Counted from the first letter of the stretch, positions 34,929 to 43,198 are shown. The stretch is 64,000 nucleotides of DNA from JAXGTO01 sp040774885 (GCA_040774885.1 JAXGTO010000006.1:1-64000); one strand, 5' to 3'. Notes: generated by a model not told the origin, from the letters alone. A program made the numbers and translations.

Positions 34929-35534
34929 CTACGGGCGGACGACCACGCCGGCCTGGGCCTGCGTGTCGACGATGACATACATGTTCGTCACGTCGCCCAC
35001 CGCCAAATCGTCGGTGAGTCCGTAATGGTTGAGGCAGGTGCCGCAGCTGAGCAGCTGCACGCCGGCTTCTTCGAGTTTTTTCAGGTCGTCCAATGCAGGC
35101 GATCCCTTGCAGCTCCACTTGACACCGCCGTTGTAGAACAGCACGCAGGTGGGCAGCGTGTCCAACTGGGTGAGGGCGAAGATGAAGCCCTTCATCAGCG
35201 TGGCTCCCAGTTCGTCATCGCCGGTGCCCATGACGGGCGAAGATATGACGGCCACCACGTCGCGGTTGGCCGGCGCGGCAACGGCGGCGCAGGTAGCGCC
35301 CTCCGCAGCGGCCGAAGCCTTCTTGGTGATGGTCACCGCGTACTCGGCATCGCCGCGCTGCTCGGATTTGGCTTCGGCCTTCATGGTCTTGGCGAGCGCC
35401 TCAAGGTTGTGCACGGCGGTTTCGTTGTCCACCAGCACCTCGACGCTTCCTTCCGGAATGGACGAAAGGGCCTTTTTGGCCTTCACCACCGGCAGAGGAC
35501 AGGCCTCTCCGCGCGCATCGACTGTCTGATCCAT
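34929..35534 (-). CDS. yedF: Selenium metabolism protein YedF (TusA-like plus DsrE-like domains)
   Basis: A 201-aa two-domain protein. Residues 1-75 are a TusA/SirA-like domain with the sulfur- or selenium-carrying Cys12 in RGEACPLPVVKA. The C-terminal part (about 95-201) is a DsrE-like domain with GTGDDELGATLMKGFIFAL and LSCGTCLNHYGLTDDLAVG, which offers further cysteines. The form with both domains is the one linked to selenium use by gene co-occurrence. The start at 35534 is set by AAGGAAG at good spacing; a GTG at 35543 is too close. It likely hands selenium or sulfur between the desulfurase and a target. Confidence 0.9.
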   Translation of the reverse strand: MDQTVDARGEACPLPVVKAKKALSSIPEGSVEVLVDNETAVHNLEALAKTMKAEAKSEQRGDAEYAVTITKKASAAAEGATCAAVAAPANRDVVAVISSPVMGTGDDELGATLMKGFIFALTQLDTLPTCVLFYNGGVKWSCKGSPALDDLKKLEEAGVQLLSCGTCLNHYGLTDDLAVGDVTNMYVIVDTQAQAGVVVRP

Positions 35535-35588
35535 GTGATCCACTTCCTTATTCGTATGCGGACGGGTGGGATTGCCCGTTCCGCTTGC

Positions 35589-35858
35589 TCAGCAAAACGT
35601 ATCACGTCCCGCAGACATCTGGCGCGGAAGATGGGATACGCCCTCTATCTCCACGCCGCCGTCAACTGCCAGGTCGCGCACGCGCTGCTCGTCGGCGCAA
35701 TCGATGGGCAGCGACACCCCGCACGACGCTTTCGCCGCGCGGGGCGTGGGCGAAATGCGGGCTCGAATGCCCGCATCCTTGGCCAGTTCATAGAGCTCCC
35801 ACCCATCGGTATGGCTGGAAAACAGCACGTAGCAGTCGGTGGGAGGCTCGAAAGACAT
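35589..35858 (-). CDS. DUF3343 protein (copy c)
   Basis: An 89-aa member of DUF3343, more divergent than copies a and b. It starts with DCYVLFSSHTDGWELYELAKD and keeps the Cys-Gly pair in RAAKASCGVSLPID. It has an unusual C-terminal extension ending in a cysteine. It starts 6 bp after the stop of the double-cubane protein gene upstream and precedes yedF, linking the two halves of the operon. Confidence 0.78.
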   Translation of the reverse strand: MSFEPPTDCYVLFSSHTDGWELYELAKDAGIRARISPTPRAAKASCGVSLPIDCADEQRVRDLAVDGGVEIEGVSHLPRQMSAGRDTFC

Positions 35859-35864
35859 GCCGGA

Positions 35865-37139
35865 CTATGCTCCCAGCATTTCCACGAACGCACCGATGCG
35901 CGTGCGCAACTGCTCGGCATCGTTGTCGGCGTAGTCGGTTTCCAAGCCCATGCAGGGAATGCCCGCCTCTTCGAGCGCGGCGGCCATCGACGATTTCTCG
36001 ACATTGTAGGTGGTGCAGAACTTCAGGTTTGCATCGATCACGCCGTCCACCTGGTATTCGCGCGCCATGCGGATGACATCTTCGATGCGGCCGGGGTTGG
36101 GGGTGAAGCATGCGCAGTTGTTCTTCATGTAGCGCTCGGAAAGCGCCTTGTACTGGCCTTCGAGCGTCGTCTGCGTCTCGTCCACCTGGTTTTCGAAATA
36201 GCGCGTGCCCGTGCACATCTCTTCGCACACCACCGCGGCACCGCTCGTCTCGATGAGCTGGTGCAACTTCCAGTTGGGGATGGCCAAGGGGGTGCCGGTG
36301 AGCAGGATGCGCTTGGTGCCGGCGGGGAACACGCTCACGCCGTCGGCGTTGCGCTGTTCCAGTTCGTCGGCGAGCGCATTGGCCTTTTCGGCGCAGCGGA
36401 CGGGGTCGTCGAAGAATGCGATCTGCATCATCAGCAGCGAGTCCTTGCCGCTGATGGGGATGTTGGCACCCTTGCGGGCCTCGTACACGCGGGCCAGGGC
36501 GCAGCGCTTGGCGTTGACCACCTTGATGGCATCGGCCAGCTTTTCGGGCGTGAGCTCAACGCCGGTAAATTCCTGCACCTTGTCGGCGAATGCCGCAATC
36601 TCGCCCGCCCAGTCTTCGATGTCGCACGCGCGCTTCATCTGCGGCACGTCCATCACGTAGGTTTCCTTGTCGGCGCCCAGGATCTCGTAGGCCTTCTTCT
36701 TGCCGTCGCACGTGGTCTCTCCCACATACATGTCGGAAACGCTGAAGTACGGGCAGGTCTTGCCGAAGTGCGCACCCAGCGACGCCTTGATCAGCGGGCA
36801 GATGTCGGCTGGCAGTACCTTTTCGCCTTCGGGGACCCAGAACTGGCTGCCGCCGCACAAGCCGGTGACCGCGCCGCCGCAGGCGATGACGATTTCATCG
36901 GGAACGAACACGCAGAAGGTGCCGAACACCTTGCCGCCGTTTTTCTTCAGTTCGATGAGCTCGGCAGGGCGCACGCCGTGGATTTCGGAAACCACGAAAT
37001 CATAGAACGCCATATTCTCGGGCCGGTTTTCCTGGGTGAGGTACGTATCGCCGAATGCCGTGGGCAGTACGGCGCACAGCTGGTCATGGGTCTCCAGGTC
37101 CATTCCCAGATCTTTCCACATCTCATGATAATCGGGCAT
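35865..37139 (-). CDS. 2-hydroxyacyl-CoA dehydratase-like (HgdB/YjiM, double-cubane type) protein, copy 2
   Basis: A 424-aa iron-sulfur protein of the HgdB/BcrB superfamily. Conserved cysteines lie in GTFCVFVPDE, LPADICPLIKAS, KTCPYFSVSDMYVGETTCDGKKK, VVCEEMCTGTRYF and NNCACFTPNPGR. The GETTCDGKKK segment is that of YjiM and double-cubane cluster proteins, which are thought to run difficult reductions with an ATP-driven activator. No activator (HgdC/YjiL type) gene is present in this window. AGGAG precedes the start at 37139. No acyl-CoA pathway genes are near, so a classic dehydratase role is unlikely; a part in selenium or sulfur chemistry is suggested by context only. Confidence 0.82.
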   Translation of the reverse strand: MPDYHEMWKDLGMDLETHDQLCAVLPTAFGDTYLTQENRPENMAFYDFVVSEIHGVRPAELIELKKNGGKVFGTFCVFVPDEIVIACGGAVTGLCGGSQFWVPEGEKVLPADICPLIKASLGAHFGKTCPYFSVSDMYVGETTCDGKKKAYEILGADKETYVMDVPQMKRACDIEDWAGEIAAFADKVQEFTGVELTPEKLADAIKVVNAKRCALARVYEARKGANIPISGKDSLLMMQIAFFDDPVRCAEKANALADELEQRNADGVSVFPAGTKRILLTGTPLAIPNWKLHQLIETSGAAVVCEEMCTGTRYFENQVDETQTTLEGQYKALSERYMKNNCACFTPNPGRIEDVIRMAREYQVDGVIDANLKFCTTYNVEKSSMAAALEEAGIPCMGLETDYADNDAEQLRTRIGAFVEMLGA

Positions 37140-37301
37140 AGCGCGTCTCCTCTTCGTCTCTCGTTTGTTCAATTCGTCGGCAGCGGGCCGTTCCCGCTAC
37201 TCGGCTTTCGTTTCAGTCATGGAATCATGGGCTTCCAGGGCAAAGGCGGAATACGCCCGACCGCTCCGCCAAGAAGCGGCCGGGTTTGAAACTGAGGGCA
37301 A

Positions 37302-38459
37302 TCAGAGCATTTCGATGAATGCGGCTACACGTGTGCCGATCTGGCCGGTGTCGCCGTCGGAATAGTCGGTTTCGAGCTTCATGTAAGGGATGCCCGCGTC
37401 TTCCATGGTCTTGCGCATGACGGCGCTTTCGACGTTGAAGGTATGGCAGGCAGTGAGCACCGCATCGATGACGGCATCGGCATGGTATTTCTCGACCATG
37501 GCCAGCGTGTTGTCCATGCGGCCGGAATTAGGCGTCATCACCGAGCAGTTGATTTCAAGGTAACGGTCAGAAATAGCGCGCAGGATGTCGGGTGCGCTTT
37601 CGTCGACCAGCATGCGGTTGGTGCGCTCTCCGCTGCAGTCATCCAGACACACCACGGCGCCGCCATTGGCCTCGATAGCACGGCCCAGCTTGTTGATGAG
37701 GCCGCCCGTAGGGCAACCGGTTATCAGGATGCGCTTGGCCTTGGGGTCCACCGCGCTTTCGCCCGCCTGCTGGGCCGCACGGCGCTGGGCGGTGAGGGCT
37801 TCGACCTTGTTGGTGAAATCGGCCACGTTGAAACTGAACGTGCCGGCCATGAGCGTGCTCATCAGCTCGACGCCCGAAATGGCCGGAGGCGTGGTTTCCT
37901 GCACGGAATACAGGTCGACCAGGGCGCGGCGCAGGCGGTTGCGCTGGGCCACGGCAGCGCGCAGATCATCGTCGGTGATGGCGATGTCGTACACGCGCTC
38001 GAGTTCCTGCTTGAACAGGACCACTTCCTGATACCAAGCTTCTGCTTCATAGGGACGCACTTGGCCTTGCGGCAGATGGAGCACGTAGGTTTGCTTCAAG
38101 TCGTTCAGCAACTCGTACATCTTCTTCTTGCCGTCGCACGTGGTTTCGCCCACGATCAGGTCGCTGAAATACGTGAACGGGCACTTTTCCGAAGCGGCGA
38201 AGCCATACGTCGATTTGATGAGCGGGCAGAGGTTGGCAGGCAGCGTCTCTTCGGCCACGGACACGGTTTCGTTGCTGGTGCCGCATAGGGCGACGGCGGA
38301 TGCGCCGGCGGCATCGATGATCTCGAGCGGCGTGTACGAGCACAGAAAGCCCACCAGCTTGCCGCCGTTTTGCTTGTATTCCTTCACTTTGAGAAAGCTC
38401 TGCTTGCGATGATCGTTGAACTCTTCGAAGGTACGGGGAAGTTCTGCCACTTGTTCCAT
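37302..38459 (-). CDS. 2-hydroxyacyl-CoA dehydratase-like (HgdB/YjiM, double-cubane type) protein, copy 1
   Basis: A 385-aa paralogue of the next gene and about the length of E. coli YjiM. Matching cysteine motifs are GFLCSYTPLEIIDAAG, LPANLCPLIKST, EKCPFTYFSDLIVGETTCDGKKK, VVCLDDCSGERTN and NCSVMTPNSGR, with HTFNVES near the C terminus where copy 2 has CTTYNVEKS. The pair could form a heterodimer like HgdA/HgdB or two homodimers. GAGGAG precedes the start. It is the first gene of the seven-gene operon; 162 bp without a gene separates it from copy 2. Confidence 0.83.
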   Translation of the reverse strand: MEQVAELPRTFEEFNDHRKQSFLKVKEYKQNGGKLVGFLCSYTPLEIIDAAGASAVALCGTSNETVSVAEETLPANLCPLIKSTYGFAASEKCPFTYFSDLIVGETTCDGKKKMYELLNDLKQTYVLHLPQGQVRPYEAEAWYQEVVLFKQELERVYDIAITDDDLRAAVAQRNRLRRALVDLYSVQETTPPAISGVELMSTLMAGTFSFNVADFTNKVEALTAQRRAAQQAGESAVDPKAKRILITGCPTGGLINKLGRAIEANGGAVVCLDDCSGERTNRMLVDESAPDILRAISDRYLEINCSVMTPNSGRMDNTLAMVEKYHADAVIDAVLTACHTFNVESAVMRKTMEDAGIPYMKLETDYSDGDTGQIGTRVAAFIEML

Positions 38460-39005
38460 TGATGCTCTCCTCGACTCTGGCACGCTTCGCAGCATGAATG
38501 CCCGATGCGGGCACGCAACGACGAAGACCCTATGGGATATGCAGAAAAGACCGTCGAAACGACGGTGGATGCGCCACGCGAAAGCGGCGCTGCAGAAAGT
38601 CGAGAAGAAGGGAGAAACGCAGCCGCCAACTCAGGCAGAAACCGGTCGCGGGCAACCCTTCGAATCGCTTGTTCCATGATAGTCCTCCGCCCGCCGTCAT
38701 ACAACAAAATCAACCAGAATCGCACTGAGTAACGGATTGCTCAAAAAGGCCGCCATTCTACGGATTTTCGACCCGATTCAGACATTTTTTCGAGGCCGCG
38801 CCGCATAAGGCCAGGTGGCGAAAATCACGTGGAGCGCAAAGTCGTAGAATGGCGGCCTTTTTGAGCAATCCGCGCTGCGGCGACTGCAACGCTGGCAGAT
38901 ATGGGCCAACTGTCTAGCGGATGGCTGATTGGCAATGGCGCGAACAGGCAAGCGGAAGGACACGGGGCATTGCGGGAGGCAAGACGGCGGGGCTTGCGAG
39001 GCGGG
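38460..39005. other. 546-bp non-coding stretch upstream of the double-cubane operon
   Basis: It holds the presumed promoter of the seven-gene operon, a small hairpin (TGCCCG/CGGGCA at 38500-38514) and the 30-bp perfect inverted repeat described separately. No convincing gene is seen. A minus-strand reading frame from 38677 with a good ribosome site runs into the operon's first gene but has no recognisable product. Confidence 0.5.
38733..38872. repeat. Inverted-repeat element with 30-bp perfect arms
   Basis: Positions 38733-38762 and 38843-38872 are perfect reverse complements over 30 bp, starting CGGATTGCTCAAAAAGGCC. The 80-bp centre contains a further pair, GATTTTCG (38763-38770) and CGAAAATC (38819-38826), and a GC-rich core. 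The whole could fold into one long hairpin. No transposase is present. It may be a MITE or REP-like element or a very strong bidirectional terminator for the ClC gene. Confidence 0.8.
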
Positions 39006-40265
39006 TCAGTGCTTCTTGATCAGGTCGATGTTCTCGGCGGCGTTTTGCTTGGTGTCAGCCCACGCCACGTCGAGCATCCAGCTGGTGCCGTCGTACAGAC
39101 TGAAACGGCTGGTGAACACGCAGGCCAAAAGCGAGGCCACCGCAAACCAGGGCGCGCCGGCGATCCCAAAGGCCTCGATGCCCAGCACCAGCGCCGAAAG
39201 CGGGCAGCGCGTGCAAGTGGAAAACAGGGCCACCATGCCGATGGCACCCAAAAAAGCCGTATCGGCACCTACCATCTGGGCAAACGCACAGCCCAAACAC
39301 GCCCCCACCGCCAACACGGGCATGATCTCACCGCCTTTGAACCCGAAGCCCAAGCAGGCGACGGTAAGCGTGGCCTTCCAAACGAACGCTTCGTAAGGGA
39401 CGGTCTGCCCGCCCAAGATGGCCATGATCTGCACGCCGCCGGTGCCGCTGTAATCGCCGCCCGAAAGCCACACCAGCGCGGCGATCACCGCCGAGCCGAA
39501 CAACAGCCGCGTCCACGGGCGCTCCATGAACGTGCAGCAAGCCGTATGCAACAGCTTGAGCAACATGACGAACGCCATGCCCACCAATGCGGCTCCCAGA
39601 CCGAGCACCGCCGTTTCAAACCACAGATCGGTGCCGGCGTGGGCGGGCAAGGGCGACCACCAAAGCCGGCCCACGTCGAAGACGTCGGCCAAGCAAAATG
39701 CGACCGCCGCGGCAACGGGAACGCACAGCATGCGCGGGCGCAGCATCTTTTTTACGGGCATGCGGGAAACCTCGAACACGAAGAACACGCTGGCGATAGG
39801 CGTGAACAGCAAGGCGGAAAACGCCGCCGCCATGCCCGCCATGACGAACACGTCCTGAGCATCTTCGAATTCATGGCGCAGGGTGCCGAGCTTAGACGCC
39901 ACGGCCCCGCCCAACTGAAGCGCGGCAGCCTCCTTGCCAACCGATCCGCCGCCAAGCAGCGTAAGCGCCGTGCCCGCCAAGATGGCCGGCGCCAACGCCA
40001 GGGGCACACGTTCGCCGGCGCGCTGGTGGGCGATGACGGCGATGGTGCCGGTATCGAAGGGGATCTTCAGGCGCCGATATATCCATACGGTGATAAGCGC
40101 GCACAGGGGCAGCAGAAGAAACGCCCACGCAGACAAGCGATTGGCCGACCAAGCGGCATCCGCCGTCCAGGAAAGCACGATGGCACCGCCGCCGGCTGCC
40201 AAGCCGATGACAAGCGAAGCGCAAGCCCAAAGACCCGCAGATTTCATCCGGGCGGCACCGCTCAC
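39006..40265 (-). CDS. ClC-family chloride channel / anion transporter
   Basis: Membrane protein of 419 aa with about ten hydrophobic segments. GGGSVGKEAAALQLGG corresponds to the family's GKEGP anion-filter motif but reads GKEAA. FTPIASVFFVFEVSRM matches the GxFxP-adjacent helix region, with FTPIASV in place of the glycine form, and GGEIMPVLAVGACLG replaces the usual GGIFxPxLxxGAxxG. Such bacterial members exchange chloride or fluoride with protons. The GTG start at 40265 has GGGAGAG at the right distance; an ATG at 40247 is an alternative. It begins 4 bp after a cysteine desulfurase gene, probably in one transcript. Confidence 0.85.
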   Translation of the reverse strand: MSGAARMKSAGLWACASLVIGLAAGGGAIVLSWTADAAWSANRLSAWAFLLLPLCALITVWIYRRLKIPFDTGTIAVIAHQRAGERVPLALAPAILAGTALTLLGGGSVGKEAAALQLGGAVASKLGTLRHEFEDAQDVFVMAGMAAAFSALLFTPIASVFFVFEVSRMPVKKMLRPRMLCVPVAAAVAFCLADVFDVGRLWWSPLPAHAGTDLWFETAVLGLGAALVGMAFVMLLKLLHTACCTFMERPWTRLLFGSAVIAALVWLSGGDYSGTGGVQIMAILGGQTVPYEAFVWKATLTVACLGFGFKGGEIMPVLAVGACLGCAFAQMVGADTAFLGAIGMVALFSTCTRCPLSALVLGIEAFGIAGAPWFAVASLLACVFTSRFSLYDGTSWMLDVAWADTKQNAAENIDLIKKH

Positions 40266-40269
40266 GGCA

Positions 40270-41442
40270 TTACTCTCCCTGGTCGAGAAACGCTTGCATC
40301 CCCCGCAAGAAGCGATCGACCTCGTCGGCGGTGCTCACTGCCGAAAACGAGACGCGAAACGTCGAACCGACGAGCTTTTTGGGAACGCCGGCAAGGTGGA
40401 GGGAAAGCGGATGCTTGGTGATCCAATCTTCCGGCGGCACGTCGGGGTGCAGCGTGTCGCACGCGGAAGCCTGAGAAACGAACACGCCCCGATCGCTGAG
40501 GAAGTCGAGGGCGGCGCGGTTGTCCACGCCCGGAAGCGAAAGGCTGACGACATAGGGCGAACCGTCGCTGCGGGAATTGATGCGGACATCCGGCTTCATC
40601 TGCGTTATGCCCCCGATGAGGCGCTGCTTGAGGCGCTCGGCATTTTCCTGGGCCTCCTGGCGATGGGCCATGGTGATCTCAACCGCCTTGGCGAATCCCA
40701 TGATGAGCGGCAGGGCCTCGGTTCCCGAACGCAATCCCCGTTCCTGCCCGCCTCCGAACGCCGTGGTGAACATCTTTGTGCCACGTTTGACATAGAGCGC
40801 GCCGATGCCCCGTGGACCGCCGATTTTGTGGGCGCTGAAGCTGGAAAGGTCGATGCCCAGCTTACGGGGAAGAAACTCTATCTTGCCGAATGCCTGCACG
40901 GCGTCGCTGTGCACCAGAGCCTTCGGGGCCAACTCGTTTCGCGCAGCCACCACATCTTGCACCGGCAAGATGAACCCGACCTCGTTTTGGACGCGCATGG
41001 TAGTGACGATGGCCGTATCCTCGTCGAGCAGTTGGCGCAGCAACGGCAGGTCGTAGTCGCCGTCGAACGCATCGACGTAGCCAACCTTCCAGCCTTCGCG
41101 CTTGAGCCCGCGCACCGTCTTGGTAACGGAAGGATGCTCCAACGCCGAAGCGACGATTCCGCGACGCTCGTTTTCGACGGCGCGGCAGGCGCCCACCAGG
41201 GCCAGGTTGTTCGACTCGGTGCCCCCCGACGTGAAATACACCTCGTCGGGATCGACCCCCAACGCGTCTGCAATGACCTGACGGCTGTGCTCAAGCTGTT
41301 CTTTGGCCCGCCGCCCTGGAGCATGCAGCGAAGACGGATTGCCGTAATCGCGCTTCATGGCATCGCACACCGTCTGAATCACTTCGGGATAAGGCCGGCT
41401 GGTTGCGGCGTTGTCCAAATATGCATCCGTCAGGCGATTCAT
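40270..41442 (-). CDS. Cysteine desulfurase (NifS/IscS-like)
   Basis: A 390-aa PLP enzyme that draws sulfur from cysteine for iron-sulfur cluster assembly. Features are AYLDNAATSRPYPEV, the NPSSLHAPGRRAK segment, YFTSGGTESNNLAL, the PLP lysine in SSFSAHKIGGPRGIG and the active-site cysteine in SQASACDTLHPD on a mobile loop. The start at 41442 follows AAAGGA. No iscU or nifU scaffold gene is adjacent; instead it is followed by the ClC gene. It may support the many iron-sulfur proteins in this window. Confidence 0.92.
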   Translation of the reverse strand: MNRLTDAYLDNAATSRPYPEVIQTVCDAMKRDYGNPSSLHAPGRRAKEQLEHSRQVIADALGVDPDEVYFTSGGTESNNLALVGACRAVENERRGIVASALEHPSVTKTVRGLKREGWKVGYVDAFDGDYDLPLLRQLLDEDTAIVTTMRVQNEVGFILPVQDVVAARNELAPKALVHSDAVQAFGKIEFLPRKLGIDLSSFSAHKIGGPRGIGALYVKRGTKMFTTAFGGGQERGLRSGTEALPLIMGFAKAVEITMAHRQEAQENAERLKQRLIGGITQMKPDVRINSRSDGSPYVVSLSLPGVDNRAALDFLSDRGVFVSQASACDTLHPDVPPEDWITKHPLSLHLAGVPKKLVGSTFRVSFSAVSTADEVDRFLRGMQAFLDQGE

Positions 41443-41549
41443 CGCCCATCCTTTCCCGCGCATGCCGTGTGAAGACCACTTGATTTCGTCATGCGACCGT
41501 CCTTTTCGACCATCCTACCAAATCATGTCCCATCGGTTCTCCAGAGCGT

Positions 41550-41563
41550 ATTACAATCGTAAT
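41550..41563 (+). promoter_or_regulatory. Promoter/operator of the toxin-antitoxin pair
   Basis: ATTAC-AATC-GTAAT is a 5+5 palindrome overlapping the -10-like box TACAAT (41552-41557), 24 bp before the antitoxin start. Such an overlap fits self-repression by the toxin-antitoxin complex. Confidence 0.5.
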
Positions 41564-41586
41564 CCACTCGAGAAAAAGGAGGGAAC

Positions 41587-41874
41587 ATGGGAAAAGACGC
41601 CATCCTGCACGTCCGCATCGACCCGGAAGACAAGGCCCAAGCCGAAGCAATCTACACCGACATCGGAACCAGCCTTTCCGAAGCAATACGCGTGTTCGTC
41701 CGTCAAAGCATCAAGACGCACGGCATCCCCTTTCGCCCTACCAGTTCATTGGGCAAGGGCCGAATGAAAGCTCAAGGTCTGCTGAGTGCCTATGCCCACA
41801 AAGAGCTGCGCGAAACCGAACGCGAAGCCTGGATACGATCGCTGAGTGATAAATATGCAAGTCTTAATCGATGA
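41587..41874 (+). CDS. RelB/DinJ-family antitoxin
   Basis: A 95-aa protein with an N-terminal ribbon-helix-helix DNA-binding segment (ILHVRIDPEDKAQAEAIYTD, then SLSEAIRVFVRQSIKTHGIPF), the pattern of RelB/DinJ antitoxins. The C-terminal half is charged and would wrap the toxin. AAAGGAGG precedes the start. It overlaps the toxin gene by about 20 bp. DinJ-like antitoxins usually pair with YafQ/RelE toxins, whereas the partner here is a PIN-domain protein. Confidence 0.85.
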   Translation: MGKDAILHVRIDPEDKAQAEAIYTDIGTSLSEAIRVFVRQSIKTHGIPFRPTSSLGKGRMKAQGLLSAYAHKELRETEREAWIRSLSDKYASLNR

Positions 41875-42229
41875 AACCGTCATCCTGCGCTACGTGCTCG
41901 AAGACGAAAAGCGCCAGTTCAAAGATGCCTGCGCGGTTATCTCGGCTGGGCGGGCCTACACCTACCCCGAGATATTCGCCCGCGTTGCCGTCACCCTGCG
42001 CGACACGTACCGCGTTCCCCGCAGCCAGATAGCGTTCACCTTGGTCGAACTGCTCAATGACATCTACGTCATCGATGAAGACACGGTTCGCTACGCCAGC
42101 CGCTTGTTCGGATCGAGCATGCTCGACTACGTCGATTGCCTTATGGTGGCGCGCAACGCCGTGCATGGCGACGAGATCATGAGCTTCGACAAACCCTTGC
42201 TCAAAAAGACGCTGGCTCCCATCCAGTAA
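41855..42229 (+). CDS. PIN-domain toxin (VapC-like ribonuclease)
   Basis: A 124-aa protein with PIN-domain acidic residues: LIDETVILRYVLEDE at the N terminus, a glutamate in YTYPEIFARV, MLDYVDCLMVARN and EIMSFDKPLLK at the end. PIN toxins cut RNA, often tRNA, in a metal-dependent manner. The ATG at 41855 starts within the antitoxin gene; a GTG 9 bp earlier is possible. Neither has a clear ribosome site, so translation is probably coupled to the antitoxin. Pairing with a RelB/DinJ-type antitoxin is a mixed combination. Confidence 0.83.
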   Translation: MQVLIDETVILRYVLEDEKRQFKDACAVISAGRAYTYPEIFARVAVTLRDTYRVPRSQIAFTLVELLNDIYVIDEDTVRYASRLFGSSMLDYVDCLMVARNAVHGDEIMSFDKPLLKKTLAPIQ

Positions 42230-42242
42230 TTGCATTCCCGCA

Positions 42243-42280
42243 AAAGAAGGGGCGGGGCCTGGCGCCCTGCCCCTTCTTGC
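42243..42280. terminator. Bidirectional terminator between the toxin gene and focA
   Basis: AAGAAGGGGCGGGGC and GCCCTGCCCCTTCTT form a 15-bp stem with one G-U pair and a short loop. It has A-rich flank on the left and T-rich on the right. It ends both the plus-strand toxin-antitoxin transcript and the long minus-strand formate hydrogenlyase operon. Confidence 0.8.
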
Positions 42281-42302
42281 TTGCACGCATCAAACGATTG
42301 TC

Positions 42303-43157
42303 TTACGCGGCAGCCTTCTGCTTTTTGCGGTAGCCGATCCAATAGATGACGCCCACGAAAAGAGCGCCGCCCACCATGTTGCCCAGCGTAGCAGCGGAGA
42401 TGTTGAAGAACACCCCGCCGATATTCAGGCAATCAGCCGCATGCGCGACATCCGCGCCGAAGCCGCTGTTGTAGGCCACCAGGCCCATGGGCAGGAAGAA
42501 CATGTTGGCTACGCAGTGCTCGAAGCCCATGGCAACGAAGGCCATGACCGGGAAGATCGAGGTGAAGATCTTATCGATGACCGACTTGCCGGCGAAGCCC
42601 ATCCACACGGCCAAGCACACCAGCACGTTGCACATGATGCCGCGGAAGAAAATGGTGATCCAGGGCATGTTGATCTTTGCCACGGCCGTGCTCACCATGG
42701 CCTTGCCGACGGCCTCGCTGTTCATGCCGGCGGAATTGCACATGAAGATGATGGCCACCAAGATGAGCGAACCGACGAAGTTGCCGATCCACACGACCAC
42801 CCAGTTCTTGGCCAGTGCGCCCCACGTGATCTTCTTGCTCATGGCGCCCATGACCATCAGGCTGTTGCCGGTGAAAAGTTCGGAGCCGGCCACGATAACG
42901 CAGATGAGGCCCAATGCGAAGCAGACGCCGCCCAGAACCTGCGCTACGGAAAACGACAGGCTCGCATCGGACTTCACGAAGAGCATGAACAACGCGCCCA
43001 TGCCGATCTGCATGCCTGCCATGATGGACAATGCGAAGCATCGACCGAGTTCAAGGTTGGTTTTTCCAACCGCGACCGCCTCAGCCTTGGCTTCAATGGC
43101 GCCGGCCGCCAGGCAGTTCGGGTCGGGAATCACCAACTCTTCTTTCTTTGCATCCAT
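42303..43157 (-). CDS. focA: Formate/nitrite transporter family channel (formate channel)
   Basis: A 284-aa membrane protein of the FNT family with six expected membrane segments. AGSELFTGNSLMVMGAMSKK is the family signature with the channel's omega-loop. The central histidine is in MGFEHCVANMFF. Being the last gene of a formate hydrogenlyase operon makes formate by far the likeliest substrate: it would bring formate to, or release it from, the cytoplasmic enzyme. It starts 41 bp after the hydrogenase protease gene. The N terminus is longer than in E. coli FocA by a few residues. Confidence 0.9.
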   Translation of the reverse strand: MDAKKEELVIPDPNCLAAGAIEAKAEAVAVGKTNLELGRCFALSIMAGMQIGMGALFMLFVKSDASLSFSVAQVLGGVCFALGLICVIVAGSELFTGNSLMVMGAMSKKITWGALAKNWVVVWIGNFVGSLILVAIIFMCNSAGMNSEAVGKAMVSTAVAKINMPWITIFFRGIMCNVLVCLAVWMGFAGKSVIDKIFTSIFPVMAFVAMGFEHCVANMFFLPMGLVAYNSGFGADVAHAADCLNIGGVFFNISAATLGNMVGGALFVGVIYWIGYRKKQKAAA

Positions 43158-43198
43158 TAAATGCCTCCCTTTCCTCGTTGATTCGACGCTTCCCTTTT

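Noticed and set aside
33639..37289. Plus-strand open frame of 1216 codons across the selenium-linked operon
   Set aside because: It lies opposite five convincing genes with ribosome sites and known families. The product has low-complexity composition typical of antisense frames.
35865..38459. A classic 2-hydroxyacyl-CoA dehydratase pathway
   Set aside because: No CoA transferase, dehydrogenase or activator gene is near, and the motif GETTCDGKKK is that of YjiM/double-cubane proteins. The context is selenium and sulfur handling.
38384..38677. Minus-strand small gene starting MEQAIRRVARDRFLPEL with a good ribosome site
   Set aside because: It overlaps the first gene of the next operon by 76 bp in another frame, has no recognisable domain, and could equally be a chance frame in the leader.
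38778..38963. 61-codon minus-strand frame in the inverted-repeat element
   Set aside because: It is produced by the repeat sequence itself and has no ribosome site or family match.
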